Origin: Marispirochaeta sp963667435
Lineage (GTDB): Bacteria; Spirochaetota; Spirochaetia; JC444; Marispirochaetaceae
DNA: 64,000 bases
Direction: 5' to 3'
NCBI GenBank assembly: GCA_963667435.1
Contig: OY763414.1
Coordinates: 4,278,001-4,342,000, forward strand
The notes beneath the pieces were generated by a model that saw only the letters and a program-made list of their open reading frames with translations, had not been told where the DNA came from and made no database searches. A program made the translations under genes and the position numbers. Shown here piece after piece: positions 59,197 through 64,000 of this stretch. Each line of letters starts with the position of its first letter. Position 1 is the stretch's first letter.

Positions 59197-61853
59197 ATGG
59201 AGAAATTCGTCTATTTCTTCGGTAACGGACAAGCTGACGGAAGTGCATCCATGAAGGCGCTTCTTGGAGGAAAGGGGGCAAACCTGGCGGAAATGACCAC
59301 CTTGGGTATTCCCGTCCCCCCTGGATTTACAATCTCGACTGAGGTGTGTTATTCCTACTACAGAAACAACCGTTCTTATCCCGAGGGTGTTTCAGAACAG
59401 ATTGACAGGAATCTTGATCAGCTGGAGAAGCTGATGGGCAAGAAGCTGGAGACCATAAGGATCCGCTGCTGGTTTCTGTACGCTCCGGCGCAGCAGTTTC
59501 CATGCCCGGTATGATGGACACAATTCTAAATCTTGGCATGAACGACAAAGCGGTGAGCGGATTGAGTGAGCTTACCGGAAATCCCCGCTTTGCCTGGGAT
59601 GCCTACCGCAGATTTATCCAGATGTTTGCCAATGTGGCTATGGGGCTGGATATTAACATCTTTGAAGATATTCTTCATTCAATGAAAAAAAAGAAAAAAG
59701 TTGAAGAGGACACCCACCTTACCGCTGAAGATCTTGAATCTCTGGTTGATCTCTACAAAACAGCATATAAAAAGGCTGCAGGAAAGGCTTTTCCCCAGGA
59801 TCCCAAGGTACAGCTCAGTCATGCAATCGATGCTGTCTTCGGCTCCTGGAACAATCCCCAGGCCATAAAGTACCGCAGGATAAATGAGATAGATGATCTT
59901 CTGGGAACAGCGGTAAATGTGCAGAGCATGGTTTTCGGAAATTTCGGCGATACCAGCGGCACCGGAGTCTGTTTCAGCCGCGATCCTTCCACGGGAAAGA
60001 ATATTTTCTACGGGGAGTTCCTTATGAATGCCCAGGGGGAAGACGTGGTAGCGGGGATTCGCACTCCTCAGCCGATTACAACCCTTAAGAAAACCAATGC
60101 ACTGGCATACAAAAAGCTGGTGGATCTCAAAGACACCCTGGAGAATCATTACCGGGATATGCAGGATATGGAGTTTACCATTCAGGAAGGAGAACTGTTC
60201 ATACTGCAGACCAGAAATGCAAAACGCACCGGTGCTGCGGCGGTGAAGTGTGCTGTGGACATGGTTGACGAAGGCGCCATAGACCGTAAAACCGCAGTAA
60301 TGCGGGTTACACCTGCACAGTTGGATCAGCTTTTTCATCCGAACATTGATCCGAAGCAGAAGCAGGATATGCAGCTTCTAACCAGGGGGCTCAATGCCTC
60401 TCCCGGGGCTGCAGCAGGGCAGGTGGTTTTCAGTGCGGAAGATGCGGAACGGTGGGTGTCTCTGGGTAAAAAGGTTCTTCTGGTAAGAAAGGAAACCAGT
60501 CCTGAGGATATAGGCGGAATGCATGCCGCAGAAGGTGTACTTACATCCACCGGTGGAATGACCAGCCATGCGGCAGTTGTTGCCAGAGGAATGGGAACTC
60601 CCTGTGTAGCCGGCTGCAAGGACCTGAATATAAACGGAAAAGTATTCAGCGTGGGCAGCAGGAAGTTCAAAGAGGGAGACTGGGTTACCATTAACGGTAC
60701 TACCGGGGAAGTCTTTGCAGGAAAGGCTGCGCTGGTGGTACCTAAAATGACAAAGGATCTCAGCCGACTCCTGTCCTGGACTGATGAAATTCGTAACTCC
60801 GCAGAACGAGGAAATGTGGCCGGGAAGGGCTTCTCTATCCGTACCAATGCGGACCAGCCTCAGGATGCGGTTCTTGCCCGCAGCTTCGGTGCAGAGGGCA
60901 TCGGCCTCTGTCGTACAGAACATATGTTTTTCGAGGACGGCAAGCTGCCAATCTTTCAGGAGATGATTGTTTCCGATACCACGGAAGAGAGAAAAAAGGC
61001 GCTGAAACGGCTGCTGCCTCTACAGAAAAAGGATTTCAAGGGAATATTCAAAGCCATGGCGGGCAAACCGGTCACCATACGCCTGCTTGATCCGCCACTC
61101 CATGAGTTTGTTCCTTCCACGCCGGCAGATATAAAACAGATAGCCGCCGATCTCGGAATAAAGCCTGCGGCGCTGAAGGCTAAAATAGAATCTCTCCATG
61201 AAGCCAATCCCATGCTTGGTCACCGGGGATGCCGCCTTGGTGTAACTTTTCCTGAAATTTATGAAATGCAGGTGGAAGCAGTTATTCAGGCTGCCTGTGA
61301 GGTTCAAAAGAGTGGTGTTGAAGTCTTTCCGGAGATTATGATTCCCCTGGTGGGCACCCAGGAGGAGATTGAGATTCTGCGGGAGCGTGCATGCGGGGTG
61401 GCAGAAGAGACTCTGAAAAAGAGGAAGGTTGAAATAAAGTATGCCGTGGGTACCATGATAGAGATTCCCAGGGCGGCAATAACCGCCGATGAGGTAGCCT
61501 TCCATGCAGATTTTTTCAGCTTCGGCACAAATGACCTTACCCAGATGACCTACGGTTTCTCCCGTGATGATGCGGGCAGCTTCATTCCTCTCTACCTTGA
61601 GCAGAATATTCTGCACCATGATCCCTTTTCCAGTATAGACATTTCCGGTGTTGGCCGGCTGGTTTCAACCGCGGTTGAGCTGGGACGGAAAACCAAACCC
61701 GGGATGAAAATGGGTGTATGCGGTGAGCATGGAGGTGATCCGCGGTCAATAGAGTTTTTCTATAAAACCGGTCTTAACTATGTTTCGTGTTCGCCTTTCC
61801 GTGTTCCCATTGCCCGTCTTGCCGCTGCACAGGCGGTTCTTGCTTCAAGCTGA
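59197..61853 (+). pseudogene. ppdK: Pyruvate, phosphate dikinase, interrupted by a one-base frameshift
   Basis: Interconverts pyruvate, ATP and phosphate with PEP, AMP and pyrophosphate. The first frame (59197-59514) starts MEKFVYFFG and the ATP-grasp GGKGANLAEMT, then goes out of register after KKL. The second frame resumes with the family sequence (SMPGMMDTILNLGM) and runs intact to 61853. It includes phospho-His loop GGMTSHAAVVARGMGTPCVAG, GSRKF, and the PEP-domain end GVCGEHGGDP. Restoring one G in the GG at 59448-59449 gives KKLGDHKDPLLVSVRSG, the expected join, and a normal ~886-residue enzyme. All other motifs are sound, so a recent mutation or an assembly error is more likely than old decay. 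RBS GGAGG; strong terminator downstream. Confidence 0.9.
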
Positions 61854-61872
61854 AAGTGGCAGAAATTTCTAC

Positions 61873-61906
61873 AAAAGGGCCGCCGTCACAAACAGGCGGC
61901 CCTTTT
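61873..61906 (+). terminator. Terminator of ppdK
   Basis: Perfect 12-base stem AAAAGGGCCGCC (61873-61884) / GGCGGCCCTTTT (61895-61906) with a ten-base loop; the U-run is the end of the stem. It may work in both directions. Confidence 0.8.
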
Positions 61907-61937
61907 GTTATCCCGCCTTTTATGTAACACTCCGGGT

Positions 61938-62645
61938 ATGTCAGGTCTGGATGCGGTATATACAGTGCTTTTTGATGCCTACGGCGAACAGGGGTGGTGG
62001 CCGGTCCCTTACCGGGCCTCCACATCAGGTTACGGTCCAAAAGGCTACCGCCTGCCGGGATACAAGGCGGTACTGAACGAAGAAGACCGCTTTTCCATTG
62101 TTCTCGGCTCAGTCCTGACTCAGAATACCAACTGGAATAATGCTGAGCGGGCTTTGCTCAATCTTCATAATGCCGGGATCTCTCTCCCCGGGGATCTATC
62201 CCGCCACAGTCTGAGCGAAATCGAGATCCTCATTCGCCCCAGTGGTTATTTCAGGCAGAAAGCCGTACGGATTCTTCGGGTTGCAGAGGCTATAGCGCCT
62301 TATCTTGCAGGAGGAGAACGTCCTCCTGCCCGGGATTTTCTTCTTTCCATAAACGGTGTGGGCTATGAGACAGCAGATTCCATATTGCTCTACGCTTTTT
62401 CAATTCCGCTTTTTATTGCAGATCTGTATACTAGACGCTTTTTGAGCCGCCTTGCGGGAGAGAAAAAATTGGGTGATTATGAAGGGGTGAGAAAGGAGTT
62501 TGAGCGTGTGCTGCCCTCCAGTGCAGAGGTCTACGGGGAATACCATGCACTTATAGTGGAACATGGAAAACAGCACTGCGGAGTTAGGTGCAGCTGTGAT
62601 TCATGTCCCTGCAGTTCTTTCTGCAAAGGAGCCGGGTTTTGCTGA
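61938..62645 (+). CDS. Endonuclease III-like HhH-GPD DNA glycosylase
   Basis: 235 residues from ATG 61938; the frame also opens at 61905, but that lies inside the ppdK terminator. HhH-GPD fold: LGSVLTQNTNWNNAERAL, the helix-hairpin-helix LLSINGVGYETADSILLYAF with catalytic-region Asp in FIADLYTRR, and a C-terminal 4Fe-4S signature of four Cys (HCGVRCSCDSCPCSSFC). The Lys found in bifunctional endonuclease III before GVGxxTA is not clear (SINGVGYET), which points to the MIG/HP0602-type monofunctional glycosylase subgroup. Overlaps the next gene by seven bases. Confidence 0.87.
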   Translation: MSGLDAVYTVLFDAYGEQGWWPVPYRASTSGYGPKGYRLPGYKAVLNEEDRFSIVLGSVLTQNTNWNNAERALLNLHNAGISLPGDLSRHSLSEIEILIRPSGYFRQKAVRILRVAEAIAPYLAGGERPPARDFLLSINGVGYETADSILLYAFSIPLFIADLYTRRFLSRLAGEKKLGDYEGVRKEFERVLPSSAEVYGEYHALIVEHGKQHCGVRCSCDSCPCSSFCKGAGFC

Positions 62646-64000
62646 AAAAGCGAAAATTTACCAGCATTGCGGTTGTTCTTTTTATGTTCATCTGCAGTTC
62701 CCTGGGAGCGGATCAGGGTTTCCTGTTCAGACTTCCCACGGGAGGACGTATCAAAGGACGCCCGGCTTCGGATTTGCGGGGGAATATTCTTTTTGCTTCC
62801 GAAGACCGTTATATTTACCGTCTCAGTCCGGAAGGAAAGATCCTGAGAAGGGATGACCTGCCGGGGATACCCGGTGAATACCTCAGTGTCGGAGTTGACG
62901 GTACCGTTTATCTGGGTTTGCGCAGACCGCGGCTCACGGCTCAGAACAGTGCAGGCAAACTGATCTGGAACCTGGGACTGGAGGAGTCTCTGTCTGCGGA
63001 TCCTGTAACCGGCAGCGACGGTCAGGTCTATGCTGTTGCCGGATCAACCATGCTTGTCCTGGATCACCGTGGTTCACTGCTCTGGAAAGAAAGTCTTGTT
63101 TCCGGTGTATACGGGCAGCCACTGATCGACAGCCGCGGGCGACTTATTCTGCCCGAGAGCAGCGGGTTTCTGCAGGCATGGTATCCATGGGGAGAACCAT
63201 CCTGGCGTTTCAGGCTGGCTGGTCCTGCTGTCGCCCTATCTGCGGCAGAAGAAACTGTATACGCTGTAAGCAACGAAGGCACCCTGGCCGCCGTAAGCTC
63301 CGAAGGCTTTTTGATCTGGAGCAGACAGCTCCGCCATCCTGGGCTGTTTTTGAGCGAAATACCGGATGGTATTGCTGTTCTTGACGGCAACGGTCGGGTG
63401 ACTGCTTTTGCAGCCGATGGAGAAGAGCTCTTCAGCCTTGACACCACTGTCTCACAACCTTCAGGGCTTTTCACCTCCGCAACCGGCCTGATTGTATTCG
63501 GTGAAGACGGACGTGTCACGGAAGTTTCTGCCACAGGAGATATTGTCCGGACGGTAAGACTGCCCGGTGACACCGACAAACCGGGGATTATCGGCGGGGA
63601 ACTGTTAGCCGGTGGAGGGGAGGACTGGAATCTTTACGTATACAGTGTTCCCCAGGGGCTTCCTGGTGATCTCTGGAACGGGCCAGGGGCTGCTTCCGGC
63701 AGCAGGTGGAATCGCAGGCTCATAAGCGGAATACCCCTGCCTGCTCCCTGGAAAGATAGTCCGGATTTTTTGCTTATACAGGCCTTCCTTGAGCAGCCAG
63801 GGTTATTTGGCAGGGAAAAAGCTTTGAACCTGGCGGAGGAGAAAATGAAAACTGCTGCGACGGGAAATAAGCGGTATCCTCCTTTCTATCGGGATACTGT
63901 ACGCAGAATAGCCGCAGAAGCCTTTGAGGAGCCGGTTTACACCGGTACAAGGGTTTCCAACGACTATCCGGAACTGCGTCTACGGAGTGTCAAACTTCTA
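62639..64000 (+). CDS. Exported PQQ-type beta-propeller protein, 5' part (cut by right edge)
   Basis: The frame from TTG 62639 stays open for 454 codons to the window end, so the gene continues outside. AAAGGAG lies seven bases before the TTG, and the start overlaps the upstream stop. MLKKRKFTSIAVVLFMFICSSLGA is a signal peptide. Residues about 30-330 are repeated blade motifs of the PQQ/quinoprotein type (e.g. NILFASEDRYIYRLSPEGKI, QVYAVAGSTMLVLDHRGSLL, ETVYAVSNEGTLAAVSSEG). After that the sequence turns into a helical, non-propeller region. It probably acts in the periplasm as a binding or scaffold protein. No catalytic residues are recognised. Confidence 0.75.
   Translation, partial: MLKKRKFTSIAVVLFMFICSSLGADQGFLFRLPTGGRIKGRPASDLRGNILFASEDRYIYRLSPEGKILRRDDLPGIPGEYLSVGVDGTVYLGLRRPRLTAQNSAGKLIWNLGLEESLSADPVTGSDGQVYAVAGSTMLVLDHRGSLLWKESLVSGVYGQPLIDSRGRLILPESSGFLQAWYPWGEPSWRFRLAGPAVALSAAEETVYAVSNEGTLAAVSSEGFLIWSRQLRHPGLFLSEIPDGIAVLDGNGRVTAFAADGEELFSLDTTVSQPSGLFTSATGLIVFGEDGRVTEVSATGDIVRTVRLPGDTDKPGIIGGELLAGGGEDWNLYVYSVPQGLPGDLWNGPGAASGSRWNRRLISGIPLPAPWKDSPDFLLIQAFLEQPGLFGREKALNLAEEKMKTAATGNKRYPPFYRDTVRRIAAEAFEEPVYTGTRVSNDYPELRLRSVKLL

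Noticed and set aside
59327..59548. Separate small genes around the ppdK frameshift
   Set aside because: The two halves join into one standard enzyme with a single added base; the minus-strand frame here is a shadow.
1..64000. tRNA, rRNA, CRISPR arrays, insertion sequences, prophage
   Set aside because: Looked for in intergenic regions and in unusual repeats; nothing supportable was found.

Overview
The window reads as a chromosomal segment of a free-living anaerobic or facultative spirochaete (Spirochaetales, Spirochaeta/Sediminispirochaeta-like). This is inferred from gene content and style, not from rRNA. Two periplasmic binding proteins carry the A-F-A/V-F-A then GGQSE signal-peptide junction common in Spirochaeta. 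Lipoproteins have relaxed lipoboxes, genes are tightly packed, and GC looks near 50%. No rRNA, tRNA, insertion sequence, prophage or CRISPR array was seen.

Layout. 1-5.7 kb: end of an unidentified gene, a carboxylesterase (minus), purU, gpmI, a lipoprotein and a CYTH-domain protein. 5.7-10.9 kb: a five-gene minus-strand operon (tandem AAA+ ATPase, galM, metallo-beta-lactamase-fold hydrolase, plsC-like acyltransferase, membrane protein) behind a good sigma-70 promoter. 11-12.6 kb: nitronate monooxygenase-like gene divergent from rnhA. 12.7-21.8 kb: a 1910-residue hybrid histidine kinase, a MarR-DmeF metal-efflux operon with twin operators, and a REC-PAS-PAS-HisKA_2 kinase.

21.8-33.5 kb is the accessory heart of the window. 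A BMP-family (nucleoside-type) ABC importer is followed by a RACo/RamA-type corrinoid reactivase, an MtmB-family methyltransferase with no pyrrolysine codon, its corrinoid protein, a DUF1638 protein, and a UroD-type methyltransferase fused to a thioredoxin-like domain. The leaders of the importer operon and of the methyltransferase gene share a conserved, foldable sequence element. I read this as an uncharacterised import-and-demethylate pathway for a methylated, possibly nucleoside-like or heterocyclic, substrate, with a candidate cis-regulatory RNA.

33.5-39.6 kb: htrA, uvrB, an SH3-type lipoprotein, a DUF445 protein and a diguanylate cyclase. 39.6-45.3 kb: the phosphate regulon on the minus strand (pstS, pstC, pstA, pstB, phoU, phoB). 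pstS and pstC have matching Pho-box-like elements, PstA carries an unusual duplicated PstS-like insert, and no phoR is present. 45.5-50.8 kb: murG-cvpA-holB-like-ntrB-ntrC, tightly packed. 50.8-53.4 kb: aspartate kinase, a DapF-like protein lacking both catalytic cysteines, and a J-domain protein. 53.6-56.8 kb: purine nucleoside phosphorylase and a JAMM-DinG fusion helicase. 56.9-64 kb: solitary groES, a SEC-C protein, a sigma-70-family factor behind a near-perfect sigma-54 promoter, a ppdK interrupted by a one-base frameshift, an endonuclease III-like gene, and the start of a beta-propeller protein running off the right edge.
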